Notes: generated by a model not told the origin, from the letters alone. A stretch of DNA of 30,733 bases from an uncultured Eubacteriales bacterium (GCA_934647945.1 CAKUFK010000021.1:1-30733); one strand, 5' to 3'. Numbered from the stretch's first letter, positions 7,435 through 16,070 are shown. Translations and numbers: made by a program.

Positions 7435-9378
7435 GTGGCTGTAGCCAAAATGAAACTTGTCAGCATCATCGGGCATATGCAAAACCTAGATGCCGTGGTC
7501 CGGGTGTGCGGAAGCTGCGGCGTCTTTCAACCGGACGACGCCCTGACCTTTTTCTCGGACACCTCCGGCTTTGCCGCGATCAAGGAAGACAATCCTTACG
7601 CCGATCCCCTCAGCCGTCTGGAGGCGGCTGCCGGCCGGGCCGGCGGGACGCTCGCGTTGACCGATCTGCCCGAAACCCTGTCGGACCAGGAGCTGGCCGA
7701 TTATGTCCAGGATTTCTCTTCGACGGTTGCTGAGCTGTCCCGGCAGCGGACGGATCTCGCGGCCAGACAGGAGTCACTCTCCAAAGACCTCGAACAGTTC
7801 GAGCACTTCAGGGGGCTGGATATCGAGCTCGAGGACATCCTCTCCTGCAAAACCATCAAGGTGCGGTTCGGCCGCCTGCCGAAGGAGAGCTTTGAAAAGC
7901 TCAAAGCCTACAACGACAATCCATACGTCCTCTTTTTCCCCGGCGTCACCGACGCGGAGTATTACTGGGGCGTGTATTTCGCCCCGATGGAGGCGGCCGC
8001 CGAGGTCGACCGGATCTTCTCGAGCCTCTATTTTGAACGGCTGCGTATCCCTTCCGCGGTCGGCACCCCCGATGAGATCGTCGAAAACCTGAAAAAGGAA
8101 CTCGAGCGGGTCGCGCTGGATACCGCGGAGGCGCAGAAAAAACTCGCCGATTACTGGCAGTCCGAGGCTTCCCGCTGCCAGCAGGTGTACAGCCAGCTCA
8201 AGGAGCTGGATTATTATTTCAGCGTGCGCCGCTATGCGGCCCGCTACAACGACAAATTCATCCTTGCCGGCTGGCTGCCCCATCGGGAGGAGAAAGCCCT
8301 GCGCGCCGCTCTCGACAAGGTCGACGGCATCGAGTATTCCTTCGAGCAGCCGAGCTCGGACACCCACCACGTGCCGCCAGTCAAGCTGCGCAACTGCCGT
8401 CTCTTCCGGCCCTTCGAATTTTTCGTGGATATGTACGGCCTGCCCCGCTACAACGAGATCGATCCGACCGCCTTCGTCGCTATCACCTACACCATCCTGT
8501 TCGGCATCATGTTCGGCGATCTCGGCCAGGGCGTCTGCGTGGCCGTCATCGGCTGGCTGATGTGGAAATACAAAAAAATGGCGGTTGGCCGCATCCTCAT
8601 TCCCTGCGGCATCTCCTCGGCGGTGTTCGGCCTGGTGTTCGGCTCGGTATTCGGGTTTGAGCATGTGCTCGATCCCCTCTATCACGCCCTGTTCGGCCTG
8701 GAGGAAAAACCCATCGAGGTGATGAACCCTTCTATGACGGTCAACATCATCCTCGGCGCCGTTTTGATCGGCCTGTTCCTCATCATGGTCGCCATGGTGC
8801 TCAACATCGTCTCAAGCCTGCGCCGCCGGGATTATGAAAGCGGCCTCTTCGGCCCCAACGGCATCGCGGGGCTTGTGTTCTACGCCTCCCTGGTGGCTGG
8901 GTTGGGCGGCCAGTTCATCGGCCTGCACCTGATCAGCGTCCCCTACGTACTGGCGCTTATCGTGCTCCCTCTCCTGCTGATCTTTCTGCGGGAGCCCCTC
9001 GGCCGCCTGGCGGCGGGAGACCCGGACTGGAAGCCGGAAAAGTGGGGGGAGTTCATCCTGCAGAACTTCTTTGAATTGTTCGAAATCATGCTCTCCTACC
9101 TGTCCAATACCATGTCTTTCCTGCGGGTGGGCGCGTTCGTTCTGGTGCACGCCGGCATGATGATGGCGGTTTTTGCCATCGGCAATATGTTCCACGCTTT
9201 CGGCTTTACCGTGGCCGTCATCATCGGCAACGCCCTCGTGATGGTGATGGAGGCCCTCCTCGTCGCCATCCAGGTCATGCGCCTCGAATTTTATGAAATG
9301 TTCAGCCGGTATTACAACGGCGACGGCCGGTCGTTTAGGCCCTTGTCCCTGGCCGCGGATACGAAACCCGGGAAATGA
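7435..9378 (+). CDS. ntpI: V-type ATPase subunit I (membrane a subunit)
   Basis: A 647-residue two-part protein. Residues 1-330 are cytosolic and carry coiled-coil arms (an LARQESLSKDLEQFE region). From about residue 343 there are roughly seven or eight membrane helices, opening with the conserved TAFVAITYTILFGIMFGDLGQG. The helix MSFLRVGAFVLVHAG contains the arginine (R564) expected to face the c-ring glutamate and drive ion transfer. The start is GTG with a strong AGGAGGTGATCCC leader. It works with subunit K, encoded next. Confidence 0.92.
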   Translation: MAVAKMKLVSIIGHMQNLDAVVRVCGSCGVFQPDDALTFFSDTSGFAAIKEDNPYADPLSRLEAAAGRAGGTLALTDLPETLSDQELADYVQDFSSTVAELSRQRTDLAARQESLSKDLEQFEHFRGLDIELEDILSCKTIKVRFGRLPKESFEKLKAYNDNPYVLFFPGVTDAEYYWGVYFAPMEAAAEVDRIFSSLYFERLRIPSAVGTPDEIVENLKKELERVALDTAEAQKKLADYWQSEASRCQQVYSQLKELDYYFSVRRYAARYNDKFILAGWLPHREEKALRAALDKVDGIEYSFEQPSSDTHHVPPVKLRNCRLFRPFEFFVDMYGLPRYNEIDPTAFVAITYTILFGIMFGDLGQGVCVAVIGWLMWKYKKMAVGRILIPCGISSAVFGLVFGSVFGFEHVLDPLYHALFGLEEKPIEVMNPSMTVNIILGAVLIGLFLIMVAMVLNIVSSLRRRDYESGLFGPNGIAGLVFYASLVAGLGGQFIGLHLISVPYVLALIVLPLLLIFLREPLGRLAAGDPDWKPEKWGEFILQNFFELFEIMLSYLSNTMSFLRVGAFVLVHAGMMMAVFAIGNMFHAFGFTVAVIIGNALVMVMEALLVAIQVMRLEFYEMFSRYYNGDGRSFRPLSLAADTKPGK

Positions 9379-9427
9379 TCCCGGATTCCGACATAAAACA
9401 TGCATGTCAACCAAAGGAGGAACTATC

Positions 9428-9883
9428 ATGAACCCATTTCTGTTTCTGATTCCGGTCACCCTGCTCGCGCTGTCCGTCGCCGTTTCCATCATCCTGGTGA
9501 AAAAGGGCAAGACGCCCCGCCGCGCTATGGCCATCCACTTCCTGTCCCTGGCCCTGATCCTAGCCGTGTGCGTCATGCTGCCCTTCGGGGCCTCGGCCGC
9601 GCCCGCGGATGAGGCTGGCGACGGTGCCGCGGCCACCGAGCAGGCCGCCGGAGACGGTTTCGCAGAAGGGATGAAAAACATCGGCAAATACATCGGCGCG
9701 GGCCTGGCGGTGGGCCTGGCAGGCATCGGCGGCGGCATCGCCGTCGCGGCAGGTGCCCCGGCCGCCATCGGCGCCACGGCGGAGGATCCGAAATCCTTTG
9801 GTAAATCCATCATCTTCGTGGCCCTGGGCGAAGGCTTTGGCCTCTACGGCCTGCTGATCTCGATCCTCTGCCTGATGATGTAG
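9428..9883 (+). CDS. ntpK: V-type ATPase subunit K (c-ring proteolipid)
   Basis: A 151-residue proteolipid. Residues 85-150 form the c-type hairpin: a glycine-rich helix (GAGLAVGLAGIGGGIAVAA), a polar loop with AEDP, and a second helix with the ion-binding glutamate E135 in GEGFGLYGLL. Before it lie two extra hydrophobic segments (about 3-24 and 33-55) joined by KKGKTPRR, and an acidic Ala-rich linker (58-80). FGASA-AP at the end of the second segment could be a signal peptidase site. Unlike the four-helix K of E. hirae, the first half lacks the glycine pattern of a c-hairpin. AAAGGAGG precedes the ATG. The region after the stop (9883-10094) is strongly structured. Confidence 0.88.
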   Translation: MNPFLFLIPVTLLALSVAVSIILVKKGKTPRRAMAIHFLSLALILAVCVMLPFGASAAPADEAGDGAAATEQAAGDGFAEGMKNIGKYIGAGLAVGLAGIGGGIAVAAGAPAAIGATAEDPKSFGKSIIFVALGEGFGLYGLLISILCLMM

Positions 9884-9930
9884 GCCAGACCCTTCCCGTA
9901 TCTGTGAAGCAACGCAATTCGGGTCTGGCC
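9883..9930. repeat. Structured intercistronic repeat, copy 1
   Basis: This 48-nt unit starts on the last base of the K stop codon. Its ends form a perfect 10-bp stem (GGCCAGACCC and GGGTCTGGCC). It is 40/48 identical by hand count to 10047-10094; the best conserved part is the 3' core CAACGCAATTCGGGTC. Similarity continues weakly for about 20 nt downstream of both copies (to CCGGGCCA). Confidence 0.75.
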
Positions 9931-9945
9931 GATGGGGTCTCCCGG

Positions 9946-10020
9946 GCCATTCGAGCGGGGCTCGAATGGCGGGTGGCCGGCCCTGGAGTACCCCCGGCAT
10001 ATGTTCCGGCCAGGGGCCGG
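9946..10020. repeat. Two further hairpins between subunits K and F
   Basis: An 11-bp perfect hairpin, GCCATTCGAGC at 9946-9956 with its complement at 9960-9970, is followed by a longer one in which CCGGCCCTGG at 9977-9986 pairs with CCAGGGGCCGG at 10010-10020 with one bulge. They lie between the two copies of the 48-nt repeat, so the whole of 9883-10094 is a cluster of stable RNA structures. No gene is present in the gap 9884-10218. Confidence 0.65.
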
Positions 10021-10046
10021 TCCGGCGGATATTGGACCGCGCGGCT

Positions 10047-10094
10047 GGGCAAGCCCTTCCCGTTGCTGTAAACCAACGCAATTCGGGTCCGGCC
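10047..10094. repeat. Structured intercistronic repeat, copy 2
   Basis: This is the second copy of the 48-nt unit at 9883, differing at eight positions. Its outer stem is less perfect (GGGCAAGCCC against GGGTCCGGCC), while the core CTTCCCGT...CAACGCAATTCGGGTC is kept. Conservation of the core over the stem suggests that more than simple hairpin formation is selected, or that the unit is a recent duplication. Confidence 0.7.
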
Positions 10095-10218
10095 GGTAGC
10101 GTTCCCCGGGCCAGTCCAACACGACGTTTGTATAGGATGGCGTACAGGGACCGGCCCGCAGCAGATTCGGATAAAGCCCAAATATCTCCCGCAAATCAAC
10201 CGGAAGGAGGCGCCCGCC

Positions 10219-10527
10219 GTGCGCTTTTTCCTTATCAGCGACAACAACGACACCCGGCTGGGGATGCGCCTGACCGGCATCGAGGGCGTGGTGGTCCATG
10301 AACCCGACGAGGTCAACCGGGCCTTGTCCGACGCTATGCAGCAGGAGGATATCGCCGTCATCCTGATGACCGAGCAGCTCGTCAAGCTGTGCGGCCCGCT
10401 GGTGGATGATCTCAAGCTCCACCGCGCCCGCCCCCTGATCGTGGAAATTCCCGACCGGCACGGAGGCGGCCGCGCCAAGGATTCCATCACCCGTTACGTG
10501 CGTGAGGCTATCGGCATCAAGATCTGA
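10219..10527 (+). CDS. ntpG: V-type ATPase subunit F (central stalk)
   Basis: A 102-residue alpha/beta protein of the F-subunit family (NtpG in Enterococcus naming). The N-terminal strand-turn MRFFLISDNNDTRLGMRLTG and the central DIAVILMTEQLV are typical, and the C-terminal helix (AKDSITRYVREAIGI) would insert beside subunit D in the rotor shaft. The start is GTG with GGAAGGAGG 10 nt upstream. A 335-nt structured gap separates it from subunit K. Confidence 0.88.
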   Translation: MRFFLISDNNDTRLGMRLTGIEGVVVHEPDEVNRALSDAMQQEDIAVILMTEQLVKLCGPLVDDLKLHRARPLIVEIPDRHGGGRAKDSITRYVREAIGIKI

Positions 10528-10548
10528 CCGCAGAAAGGCGTGAAACAC

Positions 10549-11145
10549 ATGGCGAACAGCGACGAGAAAATCAGCAAATTTGTGCAGGCCATCACCCAGT
10601 ACGCGCAGGAGCAGCGGGACAAGATCCACCGGGAGGTGGAGGATTTCAAGTCCGAACGCCTGCAGAACGCCGAGCAGGAGGTCCTGCGCGACTCCTATCA
10701 GCTCATCCAGAAGGAGCGGGCGGACCTGCGCCACCAGATGAGCCGTGAGATGTCCCGCCGGGATCTGGAGGCCCGCAAGGAGCTGCTCGCCCTGCGTCGG
10801 GATATGACGGAACGGATTTTTGCCGATGCCGAAGCCGCGCTGCGCGCTTATGTGGAGACGCCTCCCTATATCGAACATCTGAAAGCTTCACTGGCCGCAC
10901 TCGCAAAGGTGCTGCCGGCCGAAGGGACGGTTTTTGAAATCGCCCGCCGGGACGGGGCGCTGCTCGATATCCTGCGCCCCCTCTGCCCTCCCGGCGCATC
11001 CATCGGCCTTGCGGACGATATCGTGCTCGGCGGGATGCGCGGCGTCAACGCCGCGGCGGGCATGCTTGCCGACGATACCCTCGACACCCGCCTCGAAAGC
11101 CAGCGGGAGTGGTTCGTCTCCCATTCCGGCCTGACCGTCGGATGA
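10549..11145 (+). CDS. ntpE: V-type ATPase subunit E (peripheral stalk)
   Basis: A 198-residue protein. The first 100 residues are a long charged helix (QAITQYAQEQRDKIHREVEDFK and onwards) expected to pair with the G/H subunit. The rest is the globular C-terminal domain that binds the head, including DDIVLGGMRG and a final LDTRLESQREWF, both typical of the family. I chose the ATG at 10549 over a GTG at 10540 because AGAAAGG sits at better spacing. Encoded just before the catalytic subunit A. Confidence 0.88.
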   Translation: MANSDEKISKFVQAITQYAQEQRDKIHREVEDFKSERLQNAEQEVLRDSYQLIQKERADLRHQMSREMSRRDLEARKELLALRRDMTERIFADAEAALRAYVETPPYIEHLKASLAALAKVLPAEGTVFEIARRDGALLDILRPLCPPGASIGLADDIVLGGMRGVNAAAGMLADDTLDTRLESQREWFVSHSGLTVG

Positions 11146-11321
11146 CCGTCCCGGTCCTTTCATACCCCCTCAAATCCTTTATCGTATCAGTCGATGGTTT
11201 GGGTGTCCACGTTCCTCTGGCCATAAATCTCATGGCCTCCCCTCCGGCGGCAGCGTGTATTCCCGGAAACGTCCCCGCCGGCGCGGCGCATTCATCGGTT
11301 TACAGAAAGGCGTGATCCTGC

Positions 11322-13085
11322 ATGAGCAATACCATATACGGTATCAACGGCCCGGTCGTCACCCTGCTCGGGGAAACCGGTCTGTCCATGATGGAAACGG
11401 TCCTGGTGGGAAAAGACCGGCTGGTAGGCGAGGTCATCGGCATCAATGACCGGCAGACCACCGTCCAGGTCTATGAAAACACCACCGGCCTTCATGCGGG
11501 TGAACCGGTGCATACGACGGGCGGCCCGCTGTGCGCCACCCTGGGCCCTGGGATCCTGACGAATATTTTCGACGGCATCGAACGGCCTCTGAAAGCGATC
11601 GCCGCACAATCCGGCGACTTCATCAGCCGGGGGGTGTCGGTCTCGGCCCTGGATGAGGACAAAACCTGGGACGTCACGGTGACGGTGAAGCCGGGCGACC
11701 GCCTCACCGGCGGCTCCGTCTACGCGACCTGTCCCGAAACCCCGATTATCCTCCATAAATGCATGGTGCCGCCCGCCCTGTCCGGCGAGGTGGTGGAAGT
11801 AAGGCCCGACGGCCCCTATCGGATCCGGGACACCATCGCCGTCCTCAAGGACGCCAAGGGCACGCTGCACGAGCTCTCCCTTTGCCAGCAGTGGCCCATC
11901 CGGATTCCCCGCCCCATCCGGCGGCGCCTCTACGCCGACCGGCCCCTCATCACGGGCCAGCGGGTCATCGATACCCTCTTCCCCGTTGCCAAAGGCGGCA
12001 CCGCGGCGATTCCGGGAGGGTTCGGCACCGGCAAGACCATGACCCAGCACCAGCTCGCCAAATGGTGCGACGCCGACATCATCGTCTATGTCGGCTGCGG
12101 CGAGCGCGGCAACGAGATGTCCCAGGTGCTCGAGGAATTCTCCGGCCTGATCGATCCGAAATCCGGCCGTCCCATGACCGACCGCACCACCCTCATCGCC
12201 AACACCTCTAACATGCCGGTCGCCGCCCGTGAGGCGTCGATTTACACCGGCATCACCCTCGCGGAATATTACCGCGACATGGGCTACCATGTGGCCATCA
12301 TGGCCGATTCCACCTCCCGCTGGGCCGAAGCACTCCGCGAAATCTCCGGACGCCTCGAGGAAATGCCCGCCGAAGAAGGGTTTCCCGCCTATCTGCCCTC
12401 CCGCCTCTCTGAATTTTACGAGCGGGCCGGCATGGCCGAAACCCTCTCCGGAGCCGAGGGGAGCGTCACCATCATCGGCGCCGTCTCTCCCCAGGGGAGC
12501 GACTTTTCCGAACCGGTCACCCAGAACACCAAGCGCTTCACCCGCTGTTTCTGGGCTCTGGACAAAGCCCTGGCCTATGCCCGCCATTATCCGGCCATCA
12601 ACTGGACCCAGAGCTACAGCGAATATCTCGGCGACCTCGCCGCCTGGTATACCCAAAACGTCGGGGACGATTTTCTCGCCTGCCGCAGCCAGATCGCCCA
12701 GCTCCTTCAGGAGGAGAGCAGCTTGATGGAGATCGTCAAGCTCATCGGCGCCGATGTCCTTCCCGACGACCAGAAGCTGGTCATCGAAATCGCGCGGGTC
12801 ATCCGGGTCGGATTCCTCCAGCAGAACGCCTATCACAAGGACGACACCTATGTCCCCCTGTCGAAACAGTTGGGGATGATGAAGGTTATGCTGTATCTCT
12901 ACCAGTCCTCCAGGGCCCTCGTGGCCGCGCAGGTGCCCCTTTCCACAATCCTGGCGACCGGTCTGTTCGACAAGGCGGCCCGGATCAAGTACGATGTCCC
13001 GAACGATCAGCCGGAGCTCCTCGACGCCTACACTGCGGATATCGACCGGACCTTCGCGGACCTGCGCGCCTCCCGGCCGGCGTAA
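11322..13085 (+). CDS. ntpA: V-type ATPase catalytic subunit A
   Basis: A 587-residue catalytic ATPase subunit. The Walker A loop is GGFGTGKT at residues 232-239, so the ATP-binding lysine is K238. After it, ADIIVYVGCGERGNEM carries the catalytic glutamate, and MADSTSRWAEALREISGRLEEMPAEEGFPAYL is the nearly invariant family stretch around the Walker B region. The usual insertion of the A subunit ('non-homologous region', about residues 115-185) is present, which separates it from F1 beta. Three copies alternate with subunit B in the head. AGAAAGG lies 12 nt before the ATG; the 175 nt in front hold no other gene. Confidence 0.95.
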   Translation: MSNTIYGINGPVVTLLGETGLSMMETVLVGKDRLVGEVIGINDRQTTVQVYENTTGLHAGEPVHTTGGPLCATLGPGILTNIFDGIERPLKAIAAQSGDFISRGVSVSALDEDKTWDVTVTVKPGDRLTGGSVYATCPETPIILHKCMVPPALSGEVVEVRPDGPYRIRDTIAVLKDAKGTLHELSLCQQWPIRIPRPIRRRLYADRPLITGQRVIDTLFPVAKGGTAAIPGGFGTGKTMTQHQLAKWCDADIIVYVGCGERGNEMSQVLEEFSGLIDPKSGRPMTDRTTLIANTSNMPVAAREASIYTGITLAEYYRDMGYHVAIMADSTSRWAEALREISGRLEEMPAEEGFPAYLPSRLSEFYERAGMAETLSGAEGSVTIIGAVSPQGSDFSEPVTQNTKRFTRCFWALDKALAYARHYPAINWTQSYSEYLGDLAAWYTQNVGDDFLACRSQIAQLLQEESSLMEIVKLIGADVLPDDQKLVIEIARVIRVGFLQQNAYHKDDTYVPLSKQLGMMKVMLYLYQSSRALVAAQVPLSTILATGLFDKAARIKYDVPNDQPELLDAYTADIDRTFADLRASRPA

Positions 13086-13122
13086 TGTTCGCCCCGCACT
13101 TCCACTCGAAAGGATGAAGCCT

Positions 13123-14526
13123 ATGATCATCGATTATATCGGCGTCAAGGAGATCAACGGGTCCCTGATTACCCTCGACGGTATCCGGGACGCCACCTTT
13201 GAAGAAACGGTCCTCATCCGTCTGGAAAATGGCACCGAACGCTCCGGCCGTATCGTGCAGATGGAGGGCGACCGGGTGGTCATCCAGGTGTTCGAGGGGA
13301 CCAACGGCCTCTCCCTGTCCAATACCCGTACCCGGCTGCAGGGCCATCCGGTGGAAATGCCTCTTTCCCCCGAGCTGCTCGGCCGGATCTTCGACGGCGC
13401 GGGCCGTCCCGCGGACGGGCTGGGAGAGCTCTTCCCCGTCGTCCGGCGGGATATCAACGGCACCGCCATCAATCCGGTCTCCCGGGTGTATCCCCGCAAC
13501 TACATCGAAACCGGCATCTCCTCCATCGACTGTATGATGACCCTGATCCGGGGCCAGAAGCTGCCGATTTTCTCCGGCTCGGGCATGCGCCATAATGAGC
13601 TGGCCGCCCAGATCGCCCGCCAGGCCAAGATCGCGGACGAAAGCGGCGCGGACTTTGCCATCGTGTTCGCCGCCATGGGCGTGACCAACGACGTGGCCGA
13701 TTACTTCCGCCGCTCCTTTGAGGATAGCGGCGTCCTCGGCCGGGTAGCCATGTTCCTGAACCTCTCCAGCGATCCGATTATCGAACGGATCCTCACCCCC
13801 CGCTGCGCTCTGACCGCGGCGGAATACCTCGCCTTCGATCTGAACATGCACATTCTCGTCATTCTCACCGATATGACCGCTTACGCCGAGGCGCTGCGGG
13901 AATTCTCCGCTTCCAAAGGAGAAATCCCCGGCCGGAAGGGATATCCCGGCTATCTCTATTCCGATCTCGCGTCGATTTACGAGCGGGCCGGCATGATCCA
14001 GGGAAGCCGCGGCTCGGTGACACAGATCCCAATCCTCACCATGCCCAACGACGACATCACCCATCCGGTCCCCGATCTGACCGGATACATCACCGAAGGG
14101 CAGATCGTGCTGGACCGGAGCCTCGACAACAGCGGGGTCTATCCCCCCGTCTCGGTGCTCCCCTCCCTGTCCCGCCTGATGAAGGACGGCATCGGCGAGG
14201 GCTTTACGCGGGCCGATCACGCTGCTGTCTCGAACCAGCTCTTTGCCTGCTACAACAAAGTGCAGGAAGCCCGTTCCCTCGCTTCCGTCATCGGGGAAGA
14301 AGAGCTGTCCCCCACCGACAAGCAGCTCCTGGCTTTCGGCCGGATGTTCGACGAGCAGTATATCAACCAGGGCATGGATGTCAACCGCTCTATCGACCAG
14401 ACGCTGGATCTGGGCTGGCGGCTGCTGTCCACCCTGCCCAGGGAAGAGCTCGACCGGGTGGACAGCGAAACCCTCGACAAGTACTATCATCCCGATCCGG
14501 CCCTCCCCGTCGCCGGGACGCCGTGA
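13123..14526 (+). CDS. ntpB: V-type ATPase subunit B
   Basis: A 467-residue non-catalytic nucleotide-site subunit. The Walker A loop is replaced by FSGSGMRHNELAAQI, the normal B-subunit form. TDMTAYAEALREFSASKGEIPGRKGYPGYLYSDL is a family hallmark, and RAGMIQGSRGSVTQIPILTMPNDDITHP follows as usual. I chose ATG 13123, preceded by AAAGG at 9 nt, rather than ATG 13114, which lies in the leader. It follows subunit A by 37 nt and precedes D. Confidence 0.95.
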   Translation: MIIDYIGVKEINGSLITLDGIRDATFEETVLIRLENGTERSGRIVQMEGDRVVIQVFEGTNGLSLSNTRTRLQGHPVEMPLSPELLGRIFDGAGRPADGLGELFPVVRRDINGTAINPVSRVYPRNYIETGISSIDCMMTLIRGQKLPIFSGSGMRHNELAAQIARQAKIADESGADFAIVFAAMGVTNDVADYFRRSFEDSGVLGRVAMFLNLSSDPIIERILTPRCALTAAEYLAFDLNMHILVILTDMTAYAEALREFSASKGEIPGRKGYPGYLYSDLASIYERAGMIQGSRGSVTQIPILTMPNDDITHPVPDLTGYITEGQIVLDRSLDNSGVYPPVSVLPSLSRLMKDGIGEGFTRADHAAVSNQLFACYNKVQEARSLASVIGEEELSPTDKQLLAFGRMFDEQYINQGMDVNRSIDQTLDLGWRLLSTLPREELDRVDSETLDKYYHPDPALPVAGTP

Positions 14527-14561
14527 CCGTTTATCCCTAAGGGAAAGGAGGCTCCCGCGCC

Positions 14562-15188
14562 ATGGCCGAACAGGTATTCCCCACCAAAGGCAATCTCATC
14601 AACACCAAAAAATCCCTGGCGCTGGCCAAAGTCGGCTTCGAGCTCCTCGACCGCAAGCGGAATATCATCGTGCGGGAGATGATGACGCTGATCGACCGCG
14701 CCTCCGCCATCCAGTCCCGGATCGATTCGACCTACGCGCAGGCCTATCTCGCCCTGCAGCGGGCCAACGTGGCCCACGGCATCTGTGATGACATCGCCGA
14801 CGCCGTACCGGTGGAAAACGGGCTGTCGCTCTCTTCCCGCAGCGTCATGGGGGTGGAAATCCCCATCGTCCATCTCGATCCCGAACCGGTCGTCCTGTCC
14901 TACGGCTTCATGAATTCCAGCGCCCTTATCGACGAGGCGTACATCCGGTTCGATCAGGTGAAAAAACTCACGGCGGAGCTGGCCGAGGTGGAAAACAGCG
15001 TCTATCGTCTGGCCACGGCGGTCAACAAAACCCAAAAACGGGCCAACGCGTTGAAAAATATTATCCTGCCCCGCCTGACCTCCACCGTCAAATACATCAC
15101 CGATTCGCTGGAAGAGAAGGAACGGGAGGATTTCTCCCGCCTCAAGGTCATCAAGGCACAAAAAAAGACGGCACAGAGCCGGCCCTGA
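14562..15188 (+). CDS. ntpD: V-type ATPase subunit D (rotor shaft)
   Basis: A 208-residue helical rotor-shaft protein, the usual length. The N-terminal FPTKGNLINTKKSLALAKVGFELLDRKRNIIVREMM and the C-terminal coiled coil with KTQKRANALKNIILPRL and EEKEREDFSRLKVIKAQK are characteristic: the two form the long antiparallel coil inside the A3B3 head. AAAGGAGG precedes the ATG by 10 nt. It ends the operon; no further ATPase gene follows. Confidence 0.93.
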   Translation: MAEQVFPTKGNLINTKKSLALAKVGFELLDRKRNIIVREMMTLIDRASAIQSRIDSTYAQAYLALQRANVAHGICDDIADAVPVENGLSLSSRSVMGVEIPIVHLDPEPVVLSYGFMNSSALIDEAYIRFDQVKKLTAELAEVENSVYRLATAVNKTQKRANALKNIILPRLTSTVKYITDSLEEKEREDFSRLKVIKAQKKTAQSRP

Positions 15189-15191
15189 ACG

Positions 15192-15222
15192 CAACAGAGC
15201 CAGCCTGCGGACGGTTCTGTTG
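15192..15222 (+). terminator. Weak hairpin after the ATPase operon
   Basis: CAACAGAGCC pairs with GGTTCTGTTG (one G-U pair) around an 11-nt loop, directly after the subunit D stop. No T-run follows, so termination here is doubtful. Confidence 0.35.
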
Positions 15223-15323
15223 TGGGAGATTGGATTTGAAGCACATCGGACATATCGCTTGTTGTTGAATCATAAAACCTTGCTTTTCCATCACCTGCAT
15301 GCCTCAGCATGGTGATTCAGAAG

Positions 15324-15376
15324 TTCTGCAAGAACCCCGGACGGGCCATAATGGCCCGTCCGGGGTTCTTGCAGAA
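15324..15376. terminator. 53-nt perfect palindrome between convergent genes
   Basis: The arms are 26 bp long and perfectly complementary around a single central base; the stem begins TTCTGCAAGAACCCC and its centre is GGGCCATAATGGCCC. It lies between the end of subunit D (plus strand) and the end of the ParB-like gene (minus strand), so a two-way terminator is the simplest reading. Neither side has a good T-tract. Confidence 0.6.
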
Positions 15377-15399
15377 AGGTTAAAAAGTTGGATGGCATG

Positions 15400-15968
15400 T
15401 CACGGATACTCCGGACAGAGAACGCGATTCTTCAACATAAACAAATCTCCATCGGAATTCTCAAAATACATCCGGGATAAATCCGCGGCCGCTCCATACA
15501 AAAACAATCCGGGAGCTCTTTTCCGGATGACGGCTCTTTCTCCTTCTGTGGTTAAAGTCAAGAGATTGTAACTCCTCTCACAGCGTTCCTGCCAAAGTCT
15601 CCGATAGGTCTCATGAGGGAGAATGCGGTTTTGCAGATCCCGAATGCTTTTCACGTGGAACCGCTCACACCATGCGATATCGGCGCGATACAGCCGTCCC
15701 CCCCTATTTCCCCGGACACGATATCCTCCGTGTCGTATACAACCGGTATGCGTGAAATGCCTGCTTTATAGGCGGCATAACAACGGCTGTGCCCGTCCGT
15801 GAGAGTGTATCGTCCATTCCCAAAATGATGTACCGGCCAAGGTTCGTACGCCGCCATATCCTCTGGATGGAACCATGTTTCCACGGCCTCTATTTTGCTC
15901 TGATCCAGATATAGTTGACTGGGGCCTAGTTCCAGGATTGGCACCATGCGCATTCCCTCGAATTCCAT
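15400..15968 (-). pseudogene. ParB/sulfiredoxin-fold protein split by a frameshift
   Basis: The first frame (15968-15651) encodes 105 residues containing the ParB-type box YTLTDGHSRCYAAYKAGI (D58-G-H-S-R62) and IPVVYDTED. It then runs into a stop 50 nt after a run of seven G (minus strand; C7 at 15698-15704). Adding one G would make a single 189-residue frame, GGGRLYRADIAWCERFHVKS and onwards, joining the C-terminal half that otherwise begins at a GTG at 15654 overlapping the stop by 4 nt. The span of 569 nt plus one is divisible by three. Alternatives are a sequencing error, phase variation at the G-run, or two coupled genes. The start has AGGGAGGAA upstream. Function is unknown; relatives bind nucleotides. 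Confidence 0.7.
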
Positions 15969-16070
15969 GGTCTCGTTCCTCCCTCATCATAGAAGACGGG
16001 GTTTCGTCGTATGATTTCGAGGCCCAGGACGGCATCTCCTGAACACGCGTTTGCCGGCAAGAGTCAGACA

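Noticed and set aside
9883..10094. CRISPR array or riboswitch
   Set aside because: Only two imperfect units with unequal spacing, inside an operon, no cas genes; and I could not match it to any riboswitch class I know.
9810..10490. Long minus-strand frames across the K-F gap with repeated peptide motifs
   Set aside because: The repeated peptide is explained by the duplicated DNA unit, the two copies fall in different frames, and the frames overlap real ATPase genes with no start signals.
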